DNA from: Symbiodinium sp. CCMP2592
Taxonomy: Eukaryota > Sar > Dinophyceae > Suessiales > Symbiodiniaceae
Assembly: GCA_905221615.1 (NCBI GenBank)
Contig: CAJNDT010006136.1
Coordinates: 1,045,001 to 1,109,000 of the forward strand
Length of the DNA: 64,000 nt
Reading direction: 5' to 3'
Numbering within the stretch: position 1 is the stretch's first letter; every line of letters starts with the position of its first letter. The position numbers and the translations under genes are program-made. Below the pieces are notes generated by a model, which was not told the DNA's origin, did no database searches, and saw only the letters and a list, made by a program, of their open reading frames with translations. Positions 33,725-44,822 of this stretch are shown here, piece by piece.

Positions 33725-33831
33725 GTAAGGGTCCATGTACCCAAATAGTATATGCTTTGGCCCGAAAGTACCTATGTAGGGACTACGTTAAGGCCACAGT
33801 ATATACAATTTGGGCACATGGACCCTTAGGG
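33725..33831. repeat. PalD palindrome
   Basis: TAAGGGTCCATGTACCCAAA to GGGCACATGGACCCTTAGGG; the left terminus lost its first bases. Confidence 0.8.
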
Positions 33832-34194
33832 ACAGTTTCACCCAGATGGCCCAGATGGCAAACGTCATCTTATCAACTGTAGCTACGGCTGAGGGTTTAG
33901 GGGCTACCCTCTCGTTCCTGAAACGCTACATAAACCCTGAAGCCCCAAAACCCCAAATGCTGAACCCATGAACCCGAACACTGAGCATCGATCACAAGGA
34001 CCGTCAAGACCTCAACCCTCGACCTCGCTCGCCCAAGCTACTTGGGGGTGTGAGTCGATGAGTCCGATGAACACAAATGAACCCTAAACGGCCTTAACCA
34101 AAGCCGTATCGTGCGAAGCACCATTATTCCTTTAGGTCCCAGGGCACCAGATACCACACCTGTCGAGTTTAGGTCTAAGATCTAACCCCTACAC

Positions 34195-34310
34195 CCACTA
34201 AACCCTGAACCCTAAAGCCCCTAAATCCTGAACCCTGAACCCTAAACCCCCTAATTAAACCCTAAGCCCCCTTATTAACCCTTAACCCCCTAATCCCTAA
34301 ACCCTTAACA
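34195..34310. repeat. telomere-like sequence, CCCTAAA orientation
   Basis: Degenerate CCCTAAA, CCCTGAA and CCCCCTAA units. Confidence 0.7.
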
Positions 34311-34436
34311 TAGGAGATGCTTGAGAAGATGTTGGAGCGGAGACCGAAAAGCCTAGACCGGAGTCTCCGCAGTCTGGAGGGGTTGGTTGCCTAGACTAGG
34401 CTATCCCTGAGGGTTCCTTTGAGAACTTTTAGTTAT

Positions 34437-34549
34437 CTTGGCATTCTTCTGGCTGGCTCCTAGGACTTTAACTTTTTGGGTTTCTGTACTTATTGTAATC
34501 AGGAGGTTAAAAGTTTGACTTTTAGGAGGAGTTCGGAAGTCAGCCAAGT
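34437..34549. repeat. PalP palindrome
   Basis: CTTGGCATTCTTCTGGCTGG to TCGGAAGTCAGCCAAG, same family as the 31.2 kb copy. Confidence 0.7.
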
Positions 34550-34757
34550 TACCTTGACCCCAACATGCGGCTCTAAATGTTAAGGCCCTCTCTTGGAACC
34601 TACAAGTAGCCGCAAGTATCAGGAACCCTCGATATGCTCAGTCGCCTCCGCCGCAAGTTGACACACCGTGCGCACCAAGAAAGCGTTGGCCCACCGGACC
34701 TTTTGGGCAGTCGGTTAAGGTTTAGGGGTTAGGGGTTCAGGGTTTAGAGTAGTAAAG

Positions 34758-34856
34758 GGAACTCCAGAAAGTTGGAATATGGATTACTGGTAGGATCCCC
34801 TATAATCTACCTTAAAGGGGTTACGATAATGATATTCCAACTTTCTGGCTTCTACT
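34758..34856. repeat. PalG palindrome
   Basis: GGGAACTCCAGAAAGTTGGA to ATTCCAACTTTCTGGCTTCT. Confidence 0.8.
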
Positions 34857-35110
34857 GTATAGGGATCGGAGGAAGGTGGAAGTGGGCATTTGTTTTCCTA
34901 AGGGTTCCGCATTTAATTTGTGTTACCAGCACTTTAAAATGGCATTCCAATTGTCAAGGCTGGGCCTTTGGACCTTTACGGTATAAGGTAAAGTATGATG
35001 TGACGGGCCGTTCATGCCTCGGCGGCTTTGGGCTATTGACATTGACACCTTTGTTCCCGATTGAATATTGGATCTCGGAGAACTGCTGTCCCATAGTCGC
35101 TTGAACTTAA

Positions 35111-35213
35111 AGTAAAGCCAGAAAGTTGGAATATGATTATCCTAGGCCCTTTATGGTAAATTATAAGGTATCCTACCCTGAAACCATATTCCAACTTTCT
35201 GGAGTTCCCTGTA
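35111..35213. repeat. PalG palindrome, inverted relative to neighbours
   Basis: GTAAAGCCAGAAAGTTGGAA to CCAACTTTCTGGAGTTCCCT; the two outer ends are swapped compared with 31.3 and 34.8 kb. Confidence 0.8.
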
Positions 35214-35406
35214 AGACCCTGAACCTCTGGAGTTCCCCGTAAGACCCTCATATTAATATAGATATAGTAGGACCTTAATAGTAGCCCTATTATGGACTCT
35301 TACTGTATGGGGGCCGTACCTAAAATTTAGTTTTGCTTCCAGCAGTCGTCTGACCCACCCGGACTCTATGGGCCCTTGAACCCTGCAAGGCGTCAACTCC
35401 CAGTTT

Positions 35407-35635
35407 CCCAAAGGGTCCTATGTACTGTTATGGGGGATACTTCCCTAAGTCATAATTTAGAAGCTGCCCCCACCCTGTAATAGTGGTATAATAGGAATAT
35501 AATAGGGCCCTAATATAATAGTAATATGAGCCTTATGGTCACTATTACAGGGTGGCGGCAGCTTCTAAGTCATAATAGTAATTCCTAATATGGAAACCCT
35601 ACATTCTACTATATCGGTACATTGGACCCTTTGGG
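35407..35635. repeat. PalH palindrome split by a nested element, 3-bp duplication TTT
   Basis: The host begins CCCAAAGGGTCCTATGTACT and ends TACATTGGACCCTTTGGG; TTT lies at 35404-35406 and 35636-35638. It is interrupted at 35457-35568 by PalI. Confidence 0.9.
35457..35568. mobile_element. PalI: 112-bp nested element, 29-bp inverted repeats, 8-bp target duplication
   Basis: TTAGAAGCTGCC at the left and GGCAGCTTCTAA at the right extend to 29-bp terminal inverted repeats with one mismatch. The 8-bp duplication GTCATAAT lies at 35449-35456 and 35569-35576; intact PalH copies carry this site once. An 8-bp duplication is typical of hAT-like transposons; the assignment is inference. Confidence 0.9.
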
Positions 35636-35787
35636 TTTCGAAATCTTTGCAACCTGAGCTGGTCTGTCATGTGAACACAGGAGCCCTGCGACGTGCTAAA
35701 CCCTAAGCCCAAGACCCCAAAGCCTAAAACCTTACCTTAACCCACCAGCCCCCTACCTTTTCTGTAGGTGCTTGTTGTAAATCCAAC

Positions 35788-35889
35788 TATGGGAGTTTCC
35801 GAAAATTAGGGGTACATTATTTTGGGTTCCTCATTTTCAGGATCCTACTATTTGCATATTTGGGTCCCCTGTTTTGAAAACTCCCATAC
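35788..35889. repeat. PalF palindrome, AT flanks
   Basis: GGGAGTTTCCGAAAATTAGG to CCTGTTTTGAAAACTCCC; flanked by AT on both sides. Confidence 0.8.
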
Positions 35890-35939
35890 GGAGTCTATAA
35901 GGGCCCAACAAACAAGCAGGTTTTGCTAGGTTAACGTAT

Positions 35940-36051
35940 CCCCAAATGTCCAAGTACCTATATAATAATCATGTACTCTCCCAAATATTCACCTACATAA
36001 CATTATCCTTAACCCAAGTACCTTATTCTTGGGTCTTTGGGACCCTTAGGG
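35940..36051. repeat. PalQ palindrome with 3-bp duplication TAT
   Basis: CCCCAAATGTCCAAGTACCT to CTTTGGGACCCTTAGGG; TAT at 35937-35939 and 36052-36054. Confidence 0.8.
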
Positions 36052-36065
36052 TATACTCTACCTAT

Positions 36066-36163
36066 AGGCTCATACCCTACCCCTTTTTTAAGGTACTTAC
36101 TTTTCTATATAGGAGATCCTAACCATAAAATTAGGTACCCTAAAAATGGGGTAGGGTATGACC
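36066..36163. repeat. PalR palindrome
   Basis: CTCATACCCTACCCCTTTTT to AAAATGGGGTAGGGTATG. Confidence 0.75.
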
Positions 36164-36250
36164 CTCTAGGTATTGAGGCACGGGGCTCTCTCGGAGGGAC
36201 TCTCGAACTGTAGGGCTTCGGCTTCAAGGGTTGGGGTTGCTTTCATTAGG

Positions 36251-36367
36251 GACTCAAAAAAGCACATAAGCATAGGCATTTTATAGGGATATCCCTACCT
36301 CATTGGGTAATGAAGGGGTTTATATGGGATATCTCTATCCTCATTTTTGCTTATGTGCTTTTTTGAG
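36251..36367. repeat. PalJ palindrome
   Basis: CTCAAAAAAGCACATAAGC to GCTTATGTGCTTTTTTGAG, perfect 19-base outer arms. The centre has duplicated GGGATATC words. Confidence 0.85.
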
Positions 36368-36369
36368 GC

Positions 36370-38400
36370 CCGATTTAAGGGTATCTGTAAGGGTACTACA
36401 AAAATACTCCAAGGAAGGCTTCAGGGCCAGGTTCAGGGTTGTAGGGCTCCCGGAAAAAAACACTTTCAGGGTGCTACAAAGTAAAGCTTCAAGGCTTTGG
36501 GAGTTGAGGGTCATAGGTTGAATCAGTGAAGGGTTTCAGAATTTCAGGGATAAGCGAGAAATGGTGTGCTGCGGTCGTCACAGCGTTTGCTCAAGGGTGC
36601 GCCAGGGGTATGCGGGGCTCCAACCGCCACCTGTTCGGCGGCTGGCCGCGCGGCTTCAAAGTTTGATGATTTGACATTACGATACCGTCCTAGAGGTCGG
36701 AACAACCCTGATGGTTCTGACGCACTCTTGGTCCAAAGCCAAAATTCTAAGCATCAAGGCCCTCGGTATCATAGCACACCATGTGCCATGCTACGGTGCT
36801 AGATGTGTGTGGATGTGGCTGGCTTTGGGGGACTTGGCTTTGGTTGGTTTGGTGCCTTTGGTGTTGGGGCGGGTCCAACACTACGTCAGCTTACCTAGAC
36901 CCCCAACCTAGCCGCTTTTATACCTATAACGACCCGCTATTAAGGACCATAAGGCTCTATTAAAGGGCATTTGTCCTGGTAGGTTGAGGAGGTACTGTAG
37001 GGTGTAAACAAGGAGAAGTGTAAGGATGAGGGTTAGAGACCTCGCGTCTTTGCAAGCAGTCTGAACAATGAGCGTCATTTGAGAACCATAGGACCTTCAA
37101 CAATGAATGAGCAAGAGTTTCCTTCATGAGCCCTGGAAGATACTCCACCCTGTTCCACTTGTGGTGCGTCGGCAGCCACTCTAACTCCGAAACCCCTAAA
37201 CCACTGCTAGTAGATCCTATAAACCCCTAGACCGTGTAAACCCTCGAACATGTACTATCTTTTTGGGGCGACCCTTTTCTCTTCTCAACAGACAGATATT
37301 GAGCATCAAGAGGCAACCCGGACGAGACATCATAGCAGATCCAGCTAGATGGCTCTTGCGGACTTATTTGTAATCGTGTTCCTGTTTGGGTCATGTTTGC
37401 CTGAAAACCTACCAAATTACCTTCTACAGGAGAATGCAGTCAGCATCTTGGTAGAGCTCTGCGTTGCTAGTATAGAAGCCTGGACAAAAAAGTAATTACA
37501 AAAGTACCACCTTGGCGTCCCGAATAGAACTATTCTAGTTGCAACCACTGAACCCTAACCCTAAACCCTGAACCCTGAACCCATACCCCAAAACTCCATT
37601 CACACCCATGGATCCCGGTCGTCACCTCTTCAAGGCATGCCGCCTCCTCGACAAGCACAGGAGGTAGAGGACCGCTTGTCCGAAACCTTAATTACTCGCC
37701 AAAACCTAAGCGCTGTGCCCTTAAACCCTACACCCTCAACGCTATAAGCCCTGTAACTTCCGCCCTAAGTCTGAAACCTCATAGATCTAACTCCTAAAGC
37801 CTGAGTTTCCCCGGACCTTGACCTTGTCCTCTCCGGGTTCGGAGTTGCAACCCTTTCTTTCAGGCTTGCAGCGTGCTTTTGTGTGCTATATGATAGAGGT
37901 CGATGCGGTGTTTATAAGGCTTCTAGCTTTTTCGCTGCCCATGTCTTCATCGAGGACCAACCTAACGTGCCTGACTACACCATGTCCAAAGTTTTTTGGA
38001 TGGTTGCTTCGGGCCTACTGACGCCGAAGAAACGTGTCGCCATTTGCTTCGCATAGGGCCTGAGGATCCTTCAGTTCAACCCCTGAAGCCGAATGTCTGG
38101 GCTACAGGTAGGGTTTAGGGTTTTTAGGGTTTGGGGTTTAGGGTACGGTTTAGTAGGTTTAGAGTTGTGACATTGTGGGCAAAGGGCCTCAACTTTCAAT
38201 CCTGAACCCATTCAACATGTCTTCGACCCAAATGAAGACCCAGCTCCGCGAGGCTTCAGCCACACATACTCCTCATAGGAGGCCAACAGGGGTTTTAGCC
38301 TATGGAGGTTTAGTAGGGATTAGGGTTCCCAATAATAGGGTTCATATTCAGGAATCCCTACCCCAAGAATCTTAAACCCCCCTTTTGGCCTCCCATCAAC
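36370..38400. other. spacer without recognised gene
   Basis: Mixed sequence with telomere-like words near 37545-37590 and 38100-38160. Several short open frames (for example 36566-36802) show no recognised domain. Confidence 0.45.
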
Positions 38401-38406
38401 TCCTAT

Positions 38407-38517
38407 AGTAGAAGCCAGAAAGTTGGAACATTAGACTCCTCATGCCCTTAAGGTAAAATATAAGGGATCCTAGCACTAATCCTCCTAAAGCCATGTTCCA
38501 ACTTTCTGGCTTCTACT
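38407..38517. repeat. PalG palindrome, complete ends
   Basis: AGTAGAAGCCAGAAAGTTGG to CCAACTTTCTGGCTTCTACT, the only copy with matching outer ends on both sides. Confidence 0.85.
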
Positions 38518-38689
38518 CTAAATCAGGACACCCAAGACGAAATTTTGTAGCCAGGGAGAGAAGCCCTCCATGGCTTAGGGTTTTGAGCTTAGGGTCTAGA
38601 GTTTGGGTTTGGGGTTTCTGCTTTCCGTTTGCTTGGTGCTTTTGAACTGCCGGGATTTGCTGAGCAGTGAGGAGTACCCTTTCAAGGAT

Positions 38690-38707
38690 ATATATATATA
38701 TATATAG
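38690..38707. repeat. TA microsatellite
   Basis: Short TA run before a coding-like island. Confidence 0.8.
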
Positions 38708-38748
38708 AGATATAGTATCTATGTATATATAGTATAGTTTCTTTAGGG

Positions 38749-38832
38749 CCCTGAAGTAACCGAGGAGTCATCCGAAGAAGCATCGTCCTCTGCGTCGGAG
38801 TCTGAAGAGGACGCTCAACAACCCACAACCCT
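38749..38832 (+). other. short coding-like island, acidic/serine-rich
   Basis: One frame reads EVTEESSEEASSSASESEED, a low-complexity acidic segment unlike its surroundings. No start, stop or splice site can be assigned. It follows a TA repeat and the word GGGCCCTGAAGTAACC, which recurs at 41.05 kb. Confidence 0.25.
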
Positions 38833-39446
38833 AACCTGAACCCCAAAACCCAATTTTTGTTTTTTTTCTATCTTATGAACTCAATAAACCCCACTTCCTG
38901 TTTCTCTATCTTATGAAATCAATGAAGGCTACGTAGCTCGGGTTTTTGTGAGCCGTAGTTATAGATCATTGAAGCCTAAAGGCAGAAGCCTACAGACCCT
39001 ACATCCCTAGACGGTACATCCGGGAGCGCAGCAGGCCTGAAATTTTGCAGCTTCCGTTCCGGAGTCTTTCTGCTTTAAGTTTTCCAGGGTGTATCGGGAT
39101 TATCGGGGTCTAAGGTTTGGAAAGCCTGTGACAAGCTGCTGAGAAGGTCATATTTATTTGATTACCCTCGAATCGGAAGCTCTTCCTTGCACCTTCATTC
39201 CAAAATCCTTTACCTCGTTGAGCCTTGATATCTCATATAGAAGCCTGGACCAGTACCGGACCAATATGATTTCTCAAGGTTCGTTGTTTGCTTCTTCTAT
39301 GCAGTACCCTCCAAATCCTATTCTAGTCTAATTGTTCAGGCCTCTCCCCTGCATTTTCGAACTTGTTTTGGGTTTGGGAAGAAGAAGCACTTTGCTCCGC
39401 CAGGCGTGCCTGTGTAGCGTTTTCGTGTTTCCTTCAGTGGTTGACC

Positions 39447-39548
39447 TGGGTAGTTGTCAAAATCGTGGCCCCTTTTTGGGTACCCTAAACATAAGGTGCC
39501 GTATTATATTAGGGACCCCAAAAGGGCCTAACTTTGACAACCACCCAC
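39447..39548. repeat. PalE palindrome
   Basis: TGGGTAGTTGTCAAAATCGT to TTGACAACCACCCA; the centre holds GGTGCCGTATTATATTAGGG. Confidence 0.8.
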
Positions 39549-39598
39549 CTAGTGTTTCGATTTACCAGGCACCCTCGAAGGCAGATAATATGGCTAGG

Positions 39599-39690
39599 AC
39601 CCGGAGTAGGCCCTTATTCCCTTTTTTAGGGTTTTAGATTCCCTTATAACCCCCTTGAAACCAAAAAGGGCACCCTTTTTATTCCTAGGT
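39599..39690. repeat. PalV palindrome
   Basis: CCCGGAGTAGGCCCTTATTC to CACCCTTTTTATTCCTAGGT; abuts PalB. Confidence 0.6.
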
Positions 39691-39698
39691 TACTCTTA

Positions 39699-39831
39699 CT
39701 TGGAGGGTCGGGGGACTTAGTAAGTAGAAAGTAAGTAGACTTATAAGTACCCTAAAAGGGACCCTAATTGGGGTTATGGTACTTACAAGTCCCTAAAAAT
39801 AACCACTTACTAAGTCCCCCGACCCTCCAAG
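39699..39831. repeat. PalB palindrome with TA duplication
   Basis: CTTGGAGGGTCGGGGGACTT to AAGTCCCCCGACCCTCCAAG with TA on both sides; perfect 20-base outer arms. Confidence 0.9.
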
Positions 39832-39933
39832 TAGGTCTAGATGGTGTCTTCCAAGGTCTGCCGTTTTCCAGAGGCCTGCAGAAGCTAGGACCCCACCACA
39901 GCCAAACAGTAGGGTAGGTAACGTTGAACCTTC

Positions 39934-39959
39934 TTTTTTTTTTTTTTGGGGGGGGGGGG
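39934..39959. repeat. poly(T)-poly(G) run
   Basis: About 14 T followed by 12 G. Confidence 0.85.
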
Positions 39960-40207
39960 CTATAGCCCTGTATGATCCCAAAGGCTAACCCTTGGTTCCC
40001 CTAGGACCCTCCACCCAAATTGTCAACCACTGGAAGCCATGGTCGTAGAGCCCTACCGACGAAGAGCGACACCAGCCACAATCATTACCCTAAACCCGAA
40101 ACCATCGTATCTGACCTCACGAAGCCCGAGCCGATAAAAGAAGCCCACGAGCATGCTAAACAGAAGCTGTCCGAGCCCTGATGTCACGGAGTGGGGTTTT
40201 GGCCTGT

Positions 40208-40226
40208 CATACATATATATATATAT

Positions 40227-40272
<46 letters not shown>

Positions 40273-40294
40273 TTATATATATATATACATAAAA

Positions 40295-40331
<37 letters not shown>

Positions 40332-40350
40332 TGTATTTGTTTATATATAT
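40208..40350. repeat. TA/CA microsatellite cluster
   Basis: Three TA blocks separated by CACACA and AAATT. Confidence 0.9.
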
Positions 40351-40636
40351 ATGTAAACATATACATATTATACATACATACAACAATGAATGTAATATAC
40401 AATACATAAGGAAGTCTTCGGCCCAACCCGTACACGATGGTGACTGTCATCGTGATCTTTCGTAATCATCGATCGCCGTACGTTGCTTGCTCATCTTGTT
40501 TTATGTCTCCACCACGTCAATGCCGTGGACATCATCATCGCAGTCACCGTGCTCAATTATGCTACAAGAAATGCTTTCCATCACTCTCATCAACGTCGTC
40601 ATAGCAACCAAAACTCCTTCAACCCCCATGCCCTTA

Positions 40637-40742
40637 CAGAATCCATATAGAGCCCGTAGAGAACCCTTATAGAACCCTTAAAGAGGCGTATAGAACCCTT
40701 ATAGAACTTGTAAAGAACTCTTCTAGAACCCTCATAGAACAC
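40637..40742. repeat. short tandem repeat AGAACCCTTAT
   Basis: About eight degenerate 11-13-base units (AGAACCCTTATAGAACCC), related to the cassette sequence found with palindromes. Confidence 0.7.
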
Positions 40743-40826
40743 CCCAAGCTGGAGAGACCCGAACCCTAGGAATCAAAATAGCCTGAAAGCCTTATATGGT
40801 TTGGTCTTTGAGCCCAAAAGCCTTTA

Positions 40827-40848
40827 TATATATATATATATATATATG
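40827..40848. repeat. TA microsatellite
   Basis: About 22 bases of TA. Confidence 0.85.
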
Positions 40849-40869
40849 AGGCATTAGATCCCTATAGGG

Positions 40870-40975
40870 GAAGAGACCAGACGCGAGGAGGCTGCACCCG
40901 CGCCCGCTTCAGAGCCGGCTCAGCCTGCTGCACCCAGCGTGCAGCTGGTCTACAATAACGGAGGGACCCTGTAGA
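40870..40975 (+). other. short coding-like island, Ala/Pro-rich
   Basis: One frame reads EETRREEAAPAPASEPAQPA then APSVQLVYNNGG and a TAG. It is GC-rich within AT-rich, repeat-rich sequence and has the look of a C-terminal exon. No protein is recognised. Confidence 0.3.
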
Positions 40976-41011
40976 TCCCTTAAAGGAGCTCTTAGAGTAG
41001 CCTTTAAAGGA

Positions 41012-41044
<33 letters not shown>
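40976..41044. repeat. cassette-like TTTAAAGG words and TA microsatellite
   Basis: GATCCCTTAAAGGAGCTC and CCTTTAAAGGAACCC precede a TA run (41017-41044). Confidence 0.7.
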
Positions 41045-41050
<6 letters not shown>

Positions 41051-41341
41051 GGGCCCTACAGTAACCTAGGAGTCTTCTTCCCTCACCATAAGCCCCCCCA
41101 CCCCCTCCCTAAACCTGCAACCCTTAACCCTAATTACTATTACTTATTCTCTATAGACCCTAAACCCGAAACCCCGAACCCTATACGAGTATTCCTTGCA
41201 CCCTTAACCCCACTATGGAGGCGCTTCTTGAAATGAAAGGTTCCTTGTTGAACTCTTGATCCGGGACTAAGGAGTCTGACCCGAAGAGATTCCGAGATTG
41301 AAGGGCTCCTTGCTGTTGGTTCTCAGAAAGGCGTACTAATA

Positions 41342-41454
41342 GGGGCCTACATAATTACCACTAATACTATAGGGGTTCCTCAATAGACAATTTAATATTG
41401 CTATATCAATAGTATAATATTCCCCCCAAGCTCTATTCTAATTATGAAGGCCCC
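41342..41454. repeat. PalM palindrome with TA duplication
   Basis: GGGGCCTACATAATTACCAC to TCTAATTATGAAGGCCCC; TA on both sides. Confidence 0.8.
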
Positions 41455-41608
41455 TATATTAGCCCGTTGTGCAATGCAGGATACTATCGAGCCCCTTAGA
41501 GGTCGCATGTAGATCTTCCTGTTGTCGCCTCCTACTATTTTGAGTTAGGCCCTTACCAGGAGTCGCGCGCACCCCAATTCCTAAACTCCCGAGACTCTAA
41601 GGGCTTTC

Positions 41609-41658
41609 AACCCCGAACCCTGGTTTAGGGTTCAGGGTTTGGGGTTTAGGGTTTAGGC
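41609..41658. repeat. tail-to-tail telomere-like palindrome
   Basis: CAACCCCGAACCCTGG turns directly into TTTAGGGTTCAGGGTTTGG, so C-strand and G-strand heptamers meet. Confidence 0.6.
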
Positions 41659-41780
41659 TGAATCGTGTAAGCCTAAACCTAGAACCCTTTAAATCCCAAA
41701 CCTATAAGCGCACGCCTTGCCAAGCTCGAAAGCATAAGCCCCATACCCTAAGCCTCCTAAACCCGATAGACTGTATACCC

Positions 41781-41892
41781 TGCTTGAAGGCTCATAGGTA
41801 CTTTTAAGCGGGGTTATAGTTCCCTTGACCTGGGTTCCAACTATAGTTGGTTACTCTACTTATAGCCGTATAGCTACCGATGATAAATCCTC
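41781..41892. repeat. PalA palindrome, degraded
   Basis: GCTTGAAGGCTCATAGGTAC at the left; the right arm is strongly diverged. Confidence 0.5.
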
Positions 41893-42038
41893 AACCCTAA
41901 ACCCCTAAACCCTAAGCCCTTGCACTCACAAAAACCCTACCCTAAGGCTCCCAAAGGGGTCATGGGCTTTCCGGGGGAAGGGTTTGGGCTTTGGGGGACT
42001 ATTGTTTGGGATTTCACTACGAGGGTCCAGGAGTCTTA

Positions 42039-42176
42039 CTTGGAGGGTCGGGGGACTTAGAAACTGGTTATTTTGGGGACTTATAACTTATAAGTACCAT
42101 AACCCCAATTAGGGTCCCATTTGGGTACTTATAAGTCTACTTACTACCTACTTACTAAGTCCCCCGACCCTCCAAG
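42039..42176. repeat. PalB palindrome
   Basis: CTTGGAGGGTCGGGGGACTT to AAGTCCCCCGACCCTCCAAG; flanks TA/TT. Confidence 0.9.
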
Positions 42177-42301
42177 TTCGGTAATCCCTAAACCCCAAAG
42201 CCCCGAGGCCGGCAGACCCCTCCCAAGCTGCGGAGAAGAGAGCAGCAGCTCTGGCCGAGCAGCTGGCTCAAAGGCTCCCAAAACACGGATCGGCCCCTTC
42301 G

Positions 42302-42505
42302 GGGTTAGGGTTCAGAGGTTTAGGGGTTTAGGGTTTTAGGGGTTTAGGGATTTCGGGCTTCATTCAGGGTTTGGGGGTTCAGGGTTTAGGGTTTGGGGTG
42401 TACGTGTTCAAGTGTAGGGTTTAGGGTTTGGGGTTTAAAAGATTAGGGTTTTCCAATACTTGGGTACATGGGACTAGGGATTAGGGTTTAGGGTTTCGGG
42501 TGGTA
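42302..42505. repeat. telomere-like sequence, TTTAGGG orientation
   Basis: Degenerate TTTAGGG and TTTGGGG units with unique interruptions. Confidence 0.75.
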
Positions 42506-42547
42506 GTAATGTGGCACAATTTTGGGCTACGGGTCAGTCCCTTAGGG

Positions 42548-42572
42548 CATATATATATATATATATATATAT
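42548..42572. repeat. TA microsatellite
   Basis: About 24 bases of TA. Confidence 0.85.
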
Positions 42573-43730
42573 CATGGTTTACCTCATCACACCAAGTCCA
42601 ACCTTTTTGATCATTCTTTGTTATGATTTTATTGTTATAAACCCTTGCAGCCGATAGTCGTTGTAGGAAGTTTCGGGTCATGGTCAGACTGCTTGGGGGG
42701 CGCATAGGTTTGTTTTTCGATATTCTTGTGTCTACATGTTCAGATGCGACGGGGTTCGCGAGGTCTACTTAGATGTCCCAAAGAGGTAGCAAACCGCGGA
42801 TGTATGCTGTTACCGCCCCAAGCGTTCGGAAGATCGGTTTCAGATGTAGCACTTTCAACAGAAAATGGAGTGTAGGCGTTGGCGAGTGAAAACTCTTGTG
42901 AACAGACTGCAGATCGGATGTCTTCTATCTCCTACGACACTGCCTCGAGGAATGTGCAGCCAAAGCATCCAGATTTCGGGCTCGACTTCTCAAAGTAACC
43001 CAGACCATGAACTGCGTTCCGTTTTAGGCTACATATCGCATTACTGTATACCACAGTGACTATCGAGCAGGTTGTCCGGCAAAAGGTTCCAAGTAGAATT
43101 GGTAGACCTTACTTCGACCCCCCCCCCCCCCGAAATCGTATATGTTTTCTGTTACTTCTGACGATTTATTTCTGCGATTGTCCTAATCTTAATTTTATTG
43201 TAGTCTAACTTCTCGACCTTCAGACGTTGGGCGTTTGACGCTTTTTGTGTTAGCCTGGGTGTGTCAGGACGTCGTCAATGAGCAGGCTCCGGGTTGCGAG
43301 CCAATTGTCGGATAGCGCCAGAACTACAGTTTCCTTAGGAATTATGTTTATGTTGGTTCTAAGGGGGGTATAGAGAAAGCTGGTGAGAAAGCTTGTGGCC
43401 CGGGCTTCAATAATTGGTTGGCAAAGGTTTTCCCCTTGTCTTCCCTAAATAGTTAGAGGGGAGCATAGGCCAAAGTTTACCTTGACCATCGACAACTCTT
43501 GTTGATAACAAAAGCCCTGATGCTCGAAGGGCTTGCATTATACGGCTTTTGGGTTCAAATGCCCTACCATATAAAGATTTGTTGGTTGGTTTGAGGATCA
43601 GAATAAGGAAATCATGAGGAGCCCAACGCACTTAGGTTTTGGCGAGATCCTTGACCCGAAGGCTATGGCCCAAAAGCCTCATATAGCATGGTATTTGGTA
43701 GTATGAGTCCATACAGAGCCTTGCCTAGCG
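42573..43730. other. spacer without recognised gene
   Basis: Repeat-poor stretch. An open frame at 42865-43059 (+) is present but has no recognised domain. A 12-C run lies near 43121. Confidence 0.4.
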
Positions 43731-43734
43731 GGTC

Positions 43735-43838
43735 ATACCTTACCTCGTGCTCAGGGTTTCTAGCTTTTATGGTTAGGATCTGCTATATAAGAAAGTAAGT
43801 TCCCCAAAAAAGAGGCAGGGTATGCCCCTAAAGGTATG
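43735..43838. repeat. PalR palindrome, diverged
   Basis: CATACCTTACCTCGTGC to AGAGGCAGGGTATG; the centre TTATGGTTAGGATCTGCTAT matches the 36.1 kb copy in reverse. Confidence 0.6.
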
Positions 43839-44337
43839 GTGTGTAGGGCTGAGGGTTGGAAGTTTATGGTTTAGGGTTTGTTCAGGGCCTTTAGGCCTTG
43901 TGGCATGAAGGCGCGACGCCCTTTTCCACTACATTCTAAACCTGAACGTCGAGCTGAAACTAAGACCCTGAACCTACTCCCAATCTCTCGAAACCCTGTT
44001 CCCCCGAACTCCTATACTCGAAACCCTGTCCAGACTACATCTTGAAACTGACCCCTCAAACACATCCTTTGAACATCTCTGAACGGAAAGCCTCTGTAAG
44101 CCCCAAAATTCATGAATTTTGTCCAGAACTTTCTGGAGCCGTCGAAGGAACCCTTACAGAAGCCTGTTGTGTAACAAACCTGAAACACCAGACCGGCTGA
44201 TTCCTGCACTGCCCTAAAGCCTCTGAAACCCCTCAACCGTACACCCTGAAACCCTCAAGCCCTAATCCCTTAAGTCTTGTAAACCTTAAGCCGTCTTAAG
44301 CCCTTAAACCCGCGAGCCCTGCACTCCTAAGCCCCGA

Positions 44338-44660
44338 AACTCCTAAACCAGACAAAAACCTAAACCCCAAATCCCCAAAACCCCTAATCCCCAAAACCCC
44401 AAAACCCCTAAACCCCTAGGTCTCTAAACCCCAAAACCCCCAAAACCCCTAAACCCCAAAACCCCTAAACCCCCAAACCCCAAATCCCCAAAACCCCTAA
44501 ACCCCTAAACCCCAAAACTCCTAAACCCCTAAACCCCAAAACCCCAACACACCTAAACCTGAAAGCCTAAACCCTAAATCTCTAAGGCCCTAAACCCCAA
44601 AACCACTAAACCCCTGAACCTGAAAGCCTAAACCCCTAAATCCTCTAAGGCCCTAAACCC
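44338..44660. repeat. telomere-like array, CCCCTAAA/CCCCAAA orientation
   Basis: About 320 bases of CCCCTAAA, CCCCAAAA and CCCCAAAT units, C-richer than the other arrays. Confidence 0.85.
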
Positions 44661-44727
44661 TGACCAGGCAGGCGGGTGCATCACCTTCTGAGGCCTCTTT
44701 GGGTGTGGAGGGGAAGAGGGGGGTACG

Positions 44728-44822
44728 GTTGATGATATAAATCCTGCCTTACCTTAAGGACCCTAAACGATGGGAATTATGGTATATTCCTCATTATGGG
44801 TCATGCAGGATTTTGTCCATCA
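44728..44822. repeat. PalW palindrome
   Basis: GTTGATGATATAAATCCTGC to GCAGGATTTTGTCCATCAG. Confidence 0.65.
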
